The notes under the pieces are model-generated. The model was not told where the DNA came from and ran no database searches. It was given only the letters and a program-made list of their open reading frames with translations. Source: an uncultured Atopobiaceae bacterium (GTDB taxonomy: Bacteria; Actinomycetota; Coriobacteriia; Coriobacteriales; Atopobiaceae). From it: a stretch of 64,000 nt of DNA. The DNA is taken from contig CALUJM010000007.1 of assembly GCA_944320975.1 (NCBI GenBank), positions 48,700-112,699 on the forward strand. Reading direction: 5' to 3'. Numbering within the stretch: the stretch's first letter is position 1; every line of letters starts with the position of its first letter. The position numbers were made by a program, and so were the translations under genes. Shown here piece after piece: positions 28,590 through 36,464 of the stretch.

Positions 28590-28681
28590 GTTGCTACATT
28601 CAAAATCATGTAGCAACTGACTCCCCGAAGGGCCTTTTGGTCGTTTGACCGCGGTTGCTACATGGTATTTCATGTAGCAAC
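28590..28681. repeat. Two hairpins sharing the word GTTGCTACAT
   Basis: GTTGCTACAT...ATGTAGCAAC occurs twice, at 28590-28617 and 28654-28681, with different loops of 8 bases. The pair lies between the ABC operon and the next small gene and may terminate the operon. Confidence 0.7.
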
Positions 28682-28755
28682 GAGAGGCCAATATCGGAAA
28701 CGATCACCCCGGCGCGGGGGACATGCGCTACGGTAGGAGCGACGAAGGAGGAGCC

Positions 28756-28944
28756 GTGGACATTCCGCGCAGGCCGTATCTCAGGTTCAACGAACTCGGC
28801 GGGACGTCGCTCTGGTTCACGGGTGTGCCCGACCCTCCCTGCGACGTCCCCGACGTCGAGGAGAAAGTCGAGGAGGCAACAGAGGAGATCCGTCGGCTTG
28901 AGAGGCGGATGCAGAAGAGGCACGATGACGCCAAGCGTGCTTGA
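28756..28944 (+). CDS. Small acidic/basic protein, unknown
   Basis: 62 residues from a GTG start directly after GGAGGAGCC. The sequence begins VDIPRRPYLRFNELGG and ends in a charged helix (VEEKVEEATEEIRRLERRMQKR) likely to be a coiled coil. I recognise no family. It overlaps the following acetyltransferase start by 20 bases, which supports translation. It could be a small regulator or an unrelated small protein. Confidence 0.5.
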   Translation: MDIPRRPYLRFNELGGTSLWFTGVPDPPCDVPDVEEKVEEATEEIRRLERRMQKRHDDAKRA

Positions 28945-29407
28945 CATAGATCATGACCTGCGGCTCGTTCGACTTGATGCGCCGCCCGCAGAGGCGCTCT
29001 CGTGGTACCAGGACCCCGAGACGCTCTGGATGGTCGACGGCAAGCGCGAGCCCTACACGCCCGAGCGGCTGGCGCGGATGTACGACTGGCTCGCTGAGCG
29101 CGGCGAGCTCTGGTTCATCGAGGTGCGCGACGAGGGCACGGGGGTCGGCTGGCGCGCGGTCGGCGACGTCACGCTCTGCCCGGACAACCTCCCCATCGTC
29201 ATAGGCGAGAAGGACCAGCGGGCGCGACACGTCGGGCGGCGCGTGATCGGGGCCCTCTGCGAGAGGGCGCGCGGCCTCGGCTGGCGCGAGGTCCTCGTGG
29301 GCGAGATCTACGAATGGAACGTCGCGTCGCAGCGGTGCTTCTCGGCCGCCGGCTTTGAGCCCTACGAGCGCACCGACCGCGGTGCCCGCTGGCGTCGGAG
29401 GCTGTAG
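28925..29407 (+). CDS. GNAT-family N-acetyltransferase
   Basis: 160-residue acetyltransferase of the RimJ/RimL-like branch. Visible are WRAVGDVTLCPDNLPIVIG (strand pair), an RHVGRRVIGALCERARGLG acetyl-CoA region, and NVASQRCFSAAGFEPYER. In place of QxxGxG it has RHVGRR, which departs from consensus in the pyrophosphate loop, so activity is uncertain. The substrate is unknown. It is coupled to the small upstream gene, and a GC hairpin ends the unit at 29428-29457. Confidence 0.75.
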   Translation: MTPSVLDIDHDLRLVRLDAPPAEALSWYQDPETLWMVDGKREPYTPERLARMYDWLAERGELWFIEVRDEGTGVGWRAVGDVTLCPDNLPIVIGEKDQRARHVGRRVIGALCERARGLGWREVLVGEIYEWNVASQRCFSAAGFEPYERTDRGARWRRRL

Positions 29408-29427
29408 TCAACGACGTAAGACGGCGA

Positions 29428-29457
29428 GGGGCCGCAAGCGCATGCGCTAGCGGCCCC
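29428..29457. terminator. GC-rich hairpin after the acetyltransferase
   Basis: GGGGCCGCAAGCGC and GCGCTAGCGGCCCC form a 14-base near-perfect stem around AT. There is no T-run; it is probably a terminator or mRNA 3' stabiliser. Confidence 0.6.
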
Positions 29458-29553
29458 GAACCCAAAGACGACGCTACCTAGGCCTCCACGCGAAGACCGC
29501 CGTCGAGCTCATTGTACCCTACCGAGGAGTCTGTCAATCAGGGAGTGGATCCT

Positions 29554-30027
29554 TCATACATCTGGCCCCACTGCAACCCTGACATAGCTAACACAGCCCA
29601 TCGCATCGCCGCGGACAAACCCCAGGCTCTCGTAGAGCGCGCAGGCACCTGAGCCGTCGTCCGTGAGGAGCTCCATCTGGTAGACGTCCGAGAACCGATT
29701 CATGACGTCCCGCATGAGCTGCGTCCCAATGCCCGTGCGCTGATGCGACGGCGCAACGATGAAATCCTGCACAAAGACGATCGTCGCACCGTCGCCCACG
29801 ACGCGCACGACCCCCACGAGCTTATCGCCCGTAAAGGCGCCCCAAACGGCGAGAGAGCCCGCATACCCCGCACGCAGCGCTTCGGGACGGGAGGTGTAGT
29901 TCGTCCAGCCGACCGCCTCGTACAGGTCGAGAATCTCGTCGAACCGGGCCAGGCGCTCGTCCGATGAGAGCTCCCGAACCTCAACGACGTCCTTCTCCAC
30001 AGCGTCCCCTTCGCGCGAGCTCATCAT
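29554..30027 (-). CDS. GNAT-family N-acetyltransferase
   Basis: 157 residues with ARFDEILDLYEAVGWTNYTS at the N-terminus, the strand VFVQDFIVAPSHQRTGIGTQLMRDVM containing the acetyl-CoA loop Q-R-T-G-I-G, and ACALYESLGFVRGD. This N-terminal LYEAVGWTNYTxRPE start is typical of a common small GNAT group of unknown substrate. Its start overlaps the stop of the small membrane gene upstream (TCAT on the plus strand), so they are coupled. Confidence 0.88.
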   Translation of the reverse strand: MMSSREGDAVEKDVVEVRELSSDERLARFDEILDLYEAVGWTNYTSRPEALRAGYAGSLAVWGAFTGDKLVGVVRVVGDGATIVFVQDFIVAPSHQRTGIGTQLMRDVMNRFSDVYQMELLTDDGSGACALYESLGFVRGDAMGCVSYVRVAVGPDV

Positions 30028-30293
30028 GAGCGCCGAGAATAGCGTGCCAGGGCGACGCCCGAGAAGAGCGTCGCCCAGACCATGAGGAAGGCAGCACCGA
30101 AGAACCAGCCGTTGACCGTGTCCAAAAGCGACGAATCATCGACGACCGTGTTGCTCCACAGCACCGACGTGAGGCACAGCGCAAGGAAGAAGTAGCCGGC
30201 GGCAACGAGTCCAAGCGTTCGGACGCTAGGCTGGACAGTCGCGGCAACCACGGGCAGCACGAGCACGGGAACACCGAGGGCAAAGGGCAGCAT
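30024..30293 (-). CDS. Small membrane protein
   Basis: 89 residues with three hydrophobic helices (LPFALGVPVLVLPVVAATV, LGLVAAGYFFLALCLTSVL, GAAFLMVWATLFSGVALA). No family recognised. The start follows AGGAGTGCCC, and the gene is coupled to the acetyltransferase downstream by a four-base overlap. Confidence 0.65.
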   Translation of the reverse strand: MLPFALGVPVLVLPVVAATVQPSVRTLGLVAAGYFFLALCLTSVLWSNTVVDDSSLLDTVNGWFFGAAFLMVWATLFSGVALARYSRRS

Positions 30294-30473
30294 GGGCACT
30301 CCTTTCGGTCTGCGACCACTATAGCCCGCGCGCGCAGCCGGCTGCATGAGAGAATGAGCGAGAAGAACATCGTCCCAGCTCACAGCCATGGCAAAACCCT
30401 TTGTCATACCTCTCGCCGCCACATGGGCGCCCCTGGGCGGACGCGCGGGTACACTTGCCTCAAAGGAGGAGCC

Positions 30474-31136
30474 GTGGACGAGCAGACCACCGAGAGGACC
30501 AACGATCAAGCGACCGCGCAGCGGATCATCGGCGCGCGCATCCGCGAGTTCCGCGAGGCCGCGGGGCTCTCCCAGGCCGAGCTCGCGCGGCGCGTCTACG
30601 TCTCGCGGCAGACGGTCGGAAACTGGGAGGCTGGGCGCACGCTGGCGGACGTGCAGAGCCTCGTCCTTCTCAGCCAGGTCTTTGGAACGACGGTCGACGC
30701 GCTCATCGGCGAGAAGGGCGCGCGGGCCGTGCGCTCGACCGCCAACGACCGCCACGAGCTCCTGCGACTGCTCGCAATCTGCGCCGCGCTGCTCGTCGTT
30801 TGCATCGCTCTTGTCTTCGTGCGCTATATGCTCTCGCCGCTGCGAAACACGAGCCCTGCGATCGAGTCCCTACGCGGCCTCATGCTTTTGGCAATGGTTG
30901 TCTGCGTGGCCATCCTCGCACTCCGTGCCGTTCCCCGTCTCCGCACGTTCATGCGAGAGCACGACCTCGCGGGAGCGGTCGCCGCGACGGCATTTCTCGA
31001 GGGACGCGACCCAACTGAGGAGGTCCCGCGTGACTTCCTGTTTCGCTGGTTCATCCCCTACTGGAAGCTCTGGATGGTCACGATCGTTGCCGTAGCGCTG
31101 GTTGCCGCCGCGCTCTACGTGGGAGAGCTCCCGTAG
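30474..31136 (+). CDS. Membrane-bound XRE-family regulator
   Basis: 220 residues. Residues about 19-75 form a Cro/C1 HTH (RIREFREAAGLSQAELARRVYVSRQTVGNWEAGR). Helices at LLAICAALLVVCIALVFVRYML, GLMLLAMVVCVAILAL and WMVTIVAVALVAAALYV then anchor it in the membrane. Such HTH-membrane proteins are thought to respond to envelope state; this one's signal and targets are unknown. The start is a GTG behind AAAGGAGGAGCC, while an upstream ATG (30354) would add unrelated sequence starting with a CGAGAAGAAC word. Confidence 0.85.
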   Translation: MDEQTTERTNDQATAQRIIGARIREFREAAGLSQAELARRVYVSRQTVGNWEAGRTLADVQSLVLLSQVFGTTVDALIGEKGARAVRSTANDRHELLRLLAICAALLVVCIALVFVRYMLSPLRNTSPAIESLRGLMLLAMVVCVAILALRAVPRLRTFMREHDLAGAVAATAFLEGRDPTEEVPRDFLFRWFIPYWKLWMVTIVAVALVAAALYVGELP

Positions 31137-31188
31137 GCTCATGTAAGATACTGGAACCGTCGCCACTGCGCGCAGACCGGAGGCCACC

Positions 31189-31743
31189 ATGTACGCTATC
31201 GACTCAAAGCCCTCGCCGAACGACCGGCACGTCTGCGTCATCTGGCTCTCGCGCGCAGGGTTCGTGATGGGACCGGAGGGGCGGCCGGTCGAGGCCGAGC
31301 CCTCCCCTGCCTCAGTCGTTGCCCAGATTGCCGAGAAGCACCTCTGCGCACGGCTCTTTCCTCCCGGGAGGCACTGCATGAGCCGGGTGCAGATCGCGGA
31401 GATCAGCTCGCTCCAGAGAGGGCTCGAAACCTGGCCGGTCATGAAGGACGTCATCAAGCATCACGAGTCCATCGTGCTCGCCATACCCGTCTTTGACGGG
31501 CGCCTTCCGGACATTGTCACCGAGGCGCTCACGAAATTTGGGCCATATGACCTCACGGGCATCACGGTGCTGCCAGTCATCACGCTTGCCGACAGCACAG
31601 GCAAAGTCGGTGACGCCCTTCTCACCGACCTGCGCGCGGCCCTTCCCGGCGCTGAGCTGCTCGAACCGCTCGTCCTTCTCGGCGAGAAACCCGAGGCAAT
31701 CGAGTCCCAGCTCACACCACACCTCGACGAGCTCATCAAGTGA
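31189..31743 (+). CDS. Hypothetical protein, possibly flavodoxin-like
   Basis: 184 residues without membrane helices. Alternating strands and helices (HVCVIWLSRAG, MKDVIKHHESIVLAIPVFDG, LTGITVLPVITLADSTGKVGDALLTDLRAALPGAELLEPLVL) resemble a flavodoxin fold of the NAD(P)H oxidoreductase type, but the N-terminal FMN phosphate-binding T-x-T-G-N-T loop is not present. Call uncertain. The stop TGA is the first three bases of a REP palindrome. ATG after GGAGGCCACC. Confidence 0.55.
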   Translation: MYAIDSKPSPNDRHVCVIWLSRAGFVMGPEGRPVEAEPSPASVVAQIAEKHLCARLFPPGRHCMSRVQIAEISSLQRGLETWPVMKDVIKHHESIVLAIPVFDGRLPDIVTEALTKFGPYDLTGITVLPVITLADSTGKVGDALLTDLRAALPGAELLEPLVLLGEKPEAIESQLTPHLDELIK

Positions 31744-31773
31744 TTCAAAAGGGGTCTGTCCCCTTTTGAATCA
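31741..31773. repeat. REP palindrome on a stop codon
   Basis: A perfect 33-base palindrome with TGATTCAAAA arms around GGGGTCTGTCCCC (core with one change). Its first three bases are the stop codon of the preceding gene. An identical copy is at 36511-36543. Confidence 0.85.
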
Positions 31774-31788
31774 CTTTTGACTCATCGC

Positions 31789-31928
31789 GAGGGTATGTAC
31801 ACCGGCCTTTGAGGGTATGTACACCCCGCCATCGAGTGCGGGCAACAAAACATGCAGGTCAGAGAGTTGCCGAGAAGAACGCGCGCTCGAGGAAGTGTAC
31901 ATACCCTAAGGGCTGGGTGTACACACCC
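31789..31928. repeat. Inverted-repeat cluster on the word GAGGGTATGTACAC
   Basis: GAGGGTATGTACAC is present twice in direct orientation (31789, 31811) and twice inverted (GTGTACATACCCT at 31893, GTGTACACACCCTC at 31915), in the gap between two convergent genes. A CGAGAAGAAC word lies in the middle (about 31871). Confidence 0.7.
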
Positions 31929-31954
31929 TCGAGAGGGCGTCAGGTGAGCCGCCC

Positions 31955-31985
31955 CTCTGTCAATTGGGGACTGTCCCCAATTGAC
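31955..31985. repeat. REP palindrome overlapping the histidine kinase 3' end
   Basis: A perfect 31-base palindrome around GGGGACTGTCCCC with CTGTCAATT arms. Read on the minus strand it encodes the last eight residues (CQLGTVPN) and the stop TGA of the histidine kinase. Confidence 0.85.
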
Positions 31986-32979
31986 AGACGAGGTTCGGTC
32001 CGGAGAGATGGGCCGTGAGGGTCATGCCCTGGGCCTCGGCGAGCTTGGCGGCGACGGAGAGGCCGAGGCCCGATCCCGCAGTCGCGCGCGAGGCGTCAGC
32101 CTGGTAAAAGCGCTCGAAGAGGCGGTCGACGTCGATGGCGGAGGGGTCGGCCACGGGGTTGGAGAACTCAACGACCACGCCGTCCTTCTCGCCCGCGGGT
32201 CGCACGCGCACCGCAAGCGGGCCGGAGCCGTGCCGCAGCGCGTTCACCACGAGATTCTCCACGATGCGTGCAAGCGCCTCCCTATCTGCCGTCACGACGA
32301 CGTCCCCGCAGTCGAGCTCCGGCTCCCAGTCGCGGACCTCGAACTCCGGGTAATGGCCGAGAAGAACCTGCTCCAGCACCGGCCTCAGCGCAACCGGCCC
32401 CAGCTCAAGCGGGGTATCCGGGTCGGCGGCACGAGCGTATGAGAAGAGCTCGTCCAGAAGGCCCGACATCGCGGCCAGGCGCGCGTCGGCGGCGGCGAGC
32501 TGCTCGTCCTTGCGCGCCGGGTCCGCCTCCTCGCGGGCCAGCTGCAAGTAGCCGCGGGCGCCGGTGAGCGGCGTGCGCACGTCGTGGGAGAGCGCGGAGA
32601 GTCCGCGCGAGAACTCGTCGGCCGCGCGCAGGGCCGCCACGCGCTCCGCATCCGCGGCGTCGATCTCGGAGTTAACGGCATCGACCATGGCGACCATGCC
32701 CGGAAGACGGCTGCCGCAGGTGAGCCGCGCGTTGCTCAGGCGCTCGCGGCGCGCCAGGAAGCGAGCCTGGCGCCCGAGCTCGGTCGCATAGCACACGCAG
32801 ACGAAGAACGCCCCGAGCCCCAGGCCCACGAGCAGCAGCGCGGCGACCACGATTCCCTCGACCATCCGAAACCTCTCGACGACACCGACCCACGACCCCA
32901 TGGTAGAGCTTGCGAGCAACCACTCCGCGACCGACCGAAGCCAGCGGTAGAGCGGCTCGAGGAGCGCGTCGGACATCAT
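31960..32979 (-). CDS. Sensor histidine kinase
   Basis: 339 residues. One clear helix (VEGIVVAALLLVGLGLGAFFVCVCYA, about 40-65) is followed by a HisKA domain with phospho-acceptor H132 in LSALSHDVRTPLTG and an ATPase domain with the N-box ENLVVNALRHGSG and G-box GSGLGLSVAAKL. There is little extracytoplasmic sequence, as in intramembrane-sensing kinases that work with peptide-antibiotic ABC transporters. It is the last gene of a response regulator/ABC operon. The end has been altered: its final eight residues and stop lie in a REP palindrome. The start overlaps the permease stop. Confidence 0.9.
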   Translation of the reverse strand: MMSDALLEPLYRWLRSVAEWLLASSTMGSWVGVVERFRMVEGIVVAALLLVGLGLGAFFVCVCYATELGRQARFLARRERLSNARLTCGSRLPGMVAMVDAVNSEIDAADAERVAALRAADEFSRGLSALSHDVRTPLTGARGYLQLAREEADPARKDEQLAAADARLAAMSGLLDELFSYARAADPDTPLELGPVALRPVLEQVLLGHYPEFEVRDWEPELDCGDVVVTADREALARIVENLVVNALRHGSGPLAVRVRPAGEKDGVVVEFSNPVADPSAIDVDRLFERFYQADASRATAGSGLGLSVAAKLAEAQGMTLTAHLSGPNLVCQLGTVPN

Positions 32980-33797
32980 GCGACGTCGCGCCTCGAGCCC
33001 ACGAAGGTACCGAGCGCGCCGCACGCCGCGCAGAGCGGCGCGCAGACGATGAGCGCACGGACGGCGGGCGCGAACCCCGTAACGTCGACGGCGAGCATGT
33101 CCGCGGCGCCGTTGCCGACTGCAGCCGTGGTGACGTAGGGCATCCAGGCGATGGCGGCCTCGAGCGCAGGGCCCCACCCTAGGCCGAACGCGTCGCTCAC
33201 AAGCAGGAGGAAGCTAAAGAACCCCTGTTCCACGGCACCTGAGAGCAGCAGGAACGAGACTATCACGGCAATCGCCTTGACGCGCGTGAGCTGCCCCACG
33301 AGCAGCACGACGAGAGCATAGGCGCACGCCACAAGCCAGCCCTCCCCCGCCCAGGCAACGACCTGCCAGAGCGGCTCGACGTTTTCCACCGGACGCAAGG
33401 TCACGAGCACGCCGACGCCACTGAGCGCGAGGTAGGCAAGCAGGAGGGAACCTGAGAGGATAACCGTGAGCAGGTACTTCTCGGCGAAATACGCGCCGCG
33501 CCCGCGCAGGGACGAGAGAAGCGTGCGGTCAAAGCCTGCGTCGGAGTCCACGCAGGAGAGGTGCGCCGCCACGAACACGGCGACCATCTGGACGAGCGTG
33601 ATGCTCGCGCCGCGACCGGCGAGGCGAAGCGCCCCGGACCTGCCGGTGAGGCCGTCGTAGACGACACCGGACTCGAGCGGCCACCAGATCGTGAAGACGG
33701 CGCTGCCCAGGGTAGCAAGCGCGACGAGCGCGAGCACGACCCATGGCCAGCGAGCACGCAGCGTGCGGTAGAGATCCGAGCGAAGCAGGGCCATCAT
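32976..33797 (-). CDS. ABC-2 family permease (second of pair)
   Basis: 273-residue membrane protein with about six helices (VVLALVALATLGSAVFTIWW, ITLVQMVAVFVAAHLSCVDS, YLLTVILSGSLLLAYLALSGV, ALVVLLVGQLTRVKAIAVIV). It is homologous in layout to the permease encoded just upstream: both begin M-A/I-LIRSDxYRxLxxRW and end in SRRDVA, so they are a tandem duplication. Likely a LanE/LanG-type subunit of an immunity or peptide-resistance transporter. Start and stop overlap the neighbours by four bases. Confidence 0.85.
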   Translation of the reverse strand: MMALLRSDLYRTLRARWPWVVLALVALATLGSAVFTIWWPLESGVVYDGLTGRSGALRLAGRGASITLVQMVAVFVAAHLSCVDSDAGFDRTLLSSLRGRGAYFAEKYLLTVILSGSLLLAYLALSGVGVLVTLRPVENVEPLWQVVAWAGEGWLVACAYALVVLLVGQLTRVKAIAVIVSFLLLSGAVEQGFFSFLLLVSDAFGLGWGPALEAAIAWMPYVTTAAVGNGAADMLAVDVTGFAPAVRALIVCAPLCAACGALGTFVGSRRDVA

Positions 33798-34594
33798 GCG
33801 ACATCCCTCCTCGAGGCGAGCAGCGCGTCGGCGGCGACGGCGGCCACGGCGACCGGCGGACAGACGACGAGCGCGCGCAGGGCGGGCGCCAGGTGAACCG
33901 CGTTGTCGACGGAAAGCATGGACTGCGCGCCGGCGCCCACCGCAGACGCGATCTCCGCGGGCAGCCACGGGCCCACGGCGGCCGTCACCGTGAGGAACTC
34001 GCCGCCGAGAAGCGCTTGCAGGAAGTCGATCCCGATGAGCAGGCCGCCCTCGAGCAGGCCGCCGGCGCTGAGCACGGCAAACACCGTGGTCACGCTCTCG
34101 TTGCGCGTGAGGTGGGCAACGAGCACCGTGAGCGCGACGTAGGGCGCGGCGCAGAGCCAGGTGCAGCCTAGCCAGGCCGCGACCTGCCACGCGGGCTCCG
34201 GGTTTGCCACCGGCACCCCAGAGACCAGCAGGCCGATAAGCCCCACTACGAACGTGAACGCGATAAGGACCGCGGCGAGCAGCAGCGAGAAGACGCACTT
34301 CTCGGCAAACCAGACCATGCGGGCGCGCTCGCCGAGGGACGAGAGGACCGAGCGCGCGAACCCGATGTCGGTTCGGTCGCAGCACACGATGGACGCCATG
34401 GCCGCAGCGAGGATCTGGATGCCGTTCATGGGCAGCGCCGAGCCGGTGAGGTCGTCGTAGCGGATGGGGCCCATGCTGATCCAGCGCATCATGAGGGCAG
34501 GCGCGAGCAGGAGAAACGCGACGATGGCGGCCACGGCCCAGATCCAGCGCGAGTGAAGGACGCGGTAGGCGTCCGAGCGGATCAGGGCGATCAT
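33794..34594 (-). CDS. ABC-2 family permease (first of pair)
   Basis: 266 residues with six predicted helices, beginning MIALIRSDAYRVLHSRWIWAV. The phrase AAMASIVCCDRTDIGFARSVL corresponds to the segment with the cysteine/aspartate (CVDSDAGFDRTLL) in its neighbour, confirming a duplicated pair. Together with the ATPase encoded upstream it would form a LanFEG/BcrAB-like exporter that keeps a peptide or cell-wall antibiotic away from the membrane. The overlapping ATGs couple all genes of the set. Confidence 0.85.
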   Translation of the reverse strand: MIALIRSDAYRVLHSRWIWAVAAIVAFLLLAPALMMRWISMGPIRYDDLTGSALPMNGIQILAAAMASIVCCDRTDIGFARSVLSSLGERARMVWFAEKCVFSLLLAAVLIAFTFVVGLIGLLVSGVPVANPEPAWQVAAWLGCTWLCAAPYVALTVLVAHLTRNESVTTVFAVLSAGGLLEGGLLIGIDFLQALLGGEFLTVTAAVGPWLPAEIASAVGAGAQSMLSVDNAVHLAPALRALVVCPPVAVAAVAADALLASRRDVA

Positions 34595-35544
34595 CGCGCG
34601 CCACCGTCCTTCTCGCCGTGCAAAGGTGCCTGTCCCCTTTGCACGCCCATGAGCTCGACGAAGTACTCCTCGATGTCGCGCTCCTGCTGCGTGAGCTCGC
34701 GGACCTCGACGCCGGCCGAGAAGCACGCGGAGCTGACCTCGTCGAGCGTGGCGCCGGTCACCACGAGCGCGCCGTCCGGCTCCGCGCGGAAGGCCGCCTG
34801 CGGCAGCGCCTGCTCGAGCAGGGCGAGCCCGCGCTCCGGCTCGGCCGGGCGCACGCGCACCGAGCTGCCGCAGCGCTCGTGGAGCTCCTCGTCGGTGAAC
34901 TCGGCCGTGAGACGTCCGTCCGCGATGACGCCGAAGCGCGTGGCCACGCGGTCGAGCTGGTCGAGCACGTGGCTCGAGATCATGATCGTGACGCCGTGCT
35001 CGTGGTTGAGTCGCACGAGCGCGAGTCGCATGTCGCGCGTCGCCTCCGGGTCGAGCCCGTTGAAGGGCTCGTCAAGGAGCAGCAGGTCGGGGCCGCCCAC
35101 GAGCGCAAGCGCAAGTCCCAGGCGCTGCTTCATGCCGAGCGAGTAGGCCTTCACGCGACGGTGGTCCGTCGGGTCCAGTCCCACGAGGGCGAGCAGGTCG
35201 TCCGCCACGGCGCCGGCGTGCGTCATGCCGAGCGCGAGCGCCTTGGCGACGAGGTTGTCGCGCGCGGTGAGGCTCTGCAGCACGCCCGGACTCTCGATGA
35301 GGGCGCCGATGCGCGAGAAGCCCTGCGGCGTGGCGCCGCCGTGCTCCGGGTCGCCAAAGAGGACGACCTCGCCCGCAGTGGGACGCGCAAGGCCCGCGAC
35401 CATCTTCATCGTGGTGGACTTGCCCGAACCGTTCTTGCCCACGAAGCCGTAGATGTCGCCTGCCGCGACGGTCATGTCCAGGTTGTCCACGGCCAGCTTG
35501 CGTCGGTAGCGCTTGGTGAGGCCGTGCGTCTCGATGACGTTCAC
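34591..35544 (-). CDS. ABC transporter ATP-binding protein (LanF/BcrA type)
   Basis: 317-residue ATPase. Walker A GKNGSGKST (in GFVGKNGSGKSTTMKMV), signature YSLGMKQRLGLALAL, Walker B LLLLDEPFNGLDPEATRD and H-loop ISSHVLDQL are visible. The C-terminal about 100 residues are the accessory domain typical of BcrA-like ATPases. It powers the two permeases downstream. A REP palindrome (34618-34644) is translated as its last residues (VQRGQAPLHGEKDGGAR), so the C-terminus has been remodelled. A 113-bp palindrome lies before the gene. Confidence 0.93.
   Translation of the reverse strand: MNVIETHGLTKRYRRKLAVDNLDMTVAAGDIYGFVGKNGSGKSTTMKMVAGLARPTAGEVVLFGDPEHGGATPQGFSRIGALIESPGVLQSLTARDNLVAKALALGMTHAGAVADDLLALVGLDPTDHRRVKAYSLGMKQRLGLALALVGGPDLLLLDEPFNGLDPEATRDMRLALVRLNHEHGVTIMISSHVLDQLDRVATRFGVIADGRLTAEFTDEELHERCGSSVRVRPAEPERGLALLEQALPQAAFRAEPDGALVVTGATLDEVSSACFSAGVEVRELTQQERDIEEYFVELMGVQRGQAPLHGEKDGGAR
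34618..34644. repeat. REP palindrome within the ATPase 3' end
   Basis: GTGCAAAGG and CCTTTGCAC arms enclose a TGCCTGTCC core. It lies wholly inside the coding region, just before a CGAGAAGGAC word (34609, reverse) and the stop codon. Confidence 0.7.
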
Positions 35545-35635
35545 GCGTGCTCCTTTCTAGAGGCTGCCTCCCAGTCTGGCAGGCAGACCTTTAGAATCCG
35601 TGAGCCAAATCTAAAGAAAGTTTGAGGGTGAGACA

Positions 35636-35748
35636 GGCGGCCGTGACAAGTAGGACCGTGACAATTAGGACAGGTTAAATTGTCACACGCCCTCGGTGTG
35701 ACAATTTAACCTGTCCTAATTGTCACGGTCCTACTTGTCACGGCCGCC
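35636..35748. repeat. 113-bp perfect palindrome between response regulator and ABC genes
   Basis: The left arm 35636-35688 and right arm 35696-35748 are exact inverses over 53 bases, with the loop GCCCTCG. Each arm holds staggered copies of a GTGACAA(N)TAGGAC word and the segment GGACAGGTTAAATTGTCAC. The right arm ends at the base next to the response regulator stop codon (minus strand). As RNA it would be an extreme hairpin between the first gene and the rest of the operon. Confidence 0.9.
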
Positions 35749-36450
35749 TCACGCGAGTTTGAAGCCCATGCCCCAGACGGTCTTGACGTAGTCGTCCGTG
35801 CCGGTTGCGCGCAGCTTGGCCCGGATGTTGGAGACATGCACGGAAACCGTGGAGTCGTCGCCGGCAAACGGCTCGCCCCACGCGAGCTCGAAGAGCTCCG
35901 CCTTCGAAAAGACGCGATTGGGACGACGCACAAGGGCCTCGAGGATGTTGAACTCGATCTTGGTGAGCGAGACCTCCCCGCCCTTCTCGCCGCCCTCGTC
36001 GGGAGCGACCGCGAGCGTGCGCGCCTCGGGGTCGAGCGTCCAGCGCTGATGGCGGAGAACCTCGCCCGAGCGGACCTCCGCCCCTCGATGGCGCAGCTGC
36101 ACCTCCACGCGCACCGCGAGCTCGTCGAGGTCGAAGGGCTTGGTGAGGTAGTCGTCGGCACCCAGGCGCAGCAGGTCGATCTTGTCCGCCGCCGTGGTGC
36201 GGGCCGAGATCACGATGACGGGCGTCGCCGCGTCGCGCAAACGCATGAGCCCGACGAGCTCCTCCCCTGTCGCGCCCGGCAGCATGAGGTCGCAGATGAC
36301 GACCTCAAAGCCGAGGTTCTTCTCGCCCAGCAGCAGGCGCGCCTCGGAGCCCGAGAAGGCCTGCGTCACCGCGTGGCCGTCGCGCGAGAGCCGCGTGGCC
36401 ACCACGTCGTTGATCGCCGCGTCGTCCTCTATGACCAGCACCCGCGCCAT
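35749..36450 (-). CDS. OmpR-family response regulator
   Basis: 233 residues. The receiver domain has the acidic pair E8-D9-D10 and phospho-acceptor D54 (ICDLMLPGA), T/S and K switch residues (VISARTTAADKIDLLRLGADDYLTKPF), and an OmpR-type winged-helix output domain (LTKIEFNILEALVRRPNRVFSKAELFELAWGE). It pairs with the histidine kinase encoded at the end of the operon, so it likely controls the ABC genes. Between it and them lies a very stable palindrome, which may reduce read-through. Confidence 0.95.
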   Translation of the reverse strand: MARVLVIEDDAAINDVVATRLSRDGHAVTQAFSGSEARLLLGEKNLGFEVVICDLMLPGATGEELVGLMRLRDAATPVIVISARTTAADKIDLLRLGADDYLTKPFDLDELAVRVEVQLRHRGAEVRSGEVLRHQRWTLDPEARTLAVAPDEGGEKGGEVSLTKIEFNILEALVRRPNRVFSKAELFELAWGEPFAGDDSTVSVHVSNIRAKLRATGTDDYVKTVWGMGFKLA

Positions 36451-36464
36451 GATCCTCCAAAATG

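Noticed and set aside
30354..30473. N-terminal extension of the membrane XRE regulator from the ATG at 30354
   Set aside because: The added residues match no HTH family and a strong AAAGGAGG lies before the GTG at 30474.
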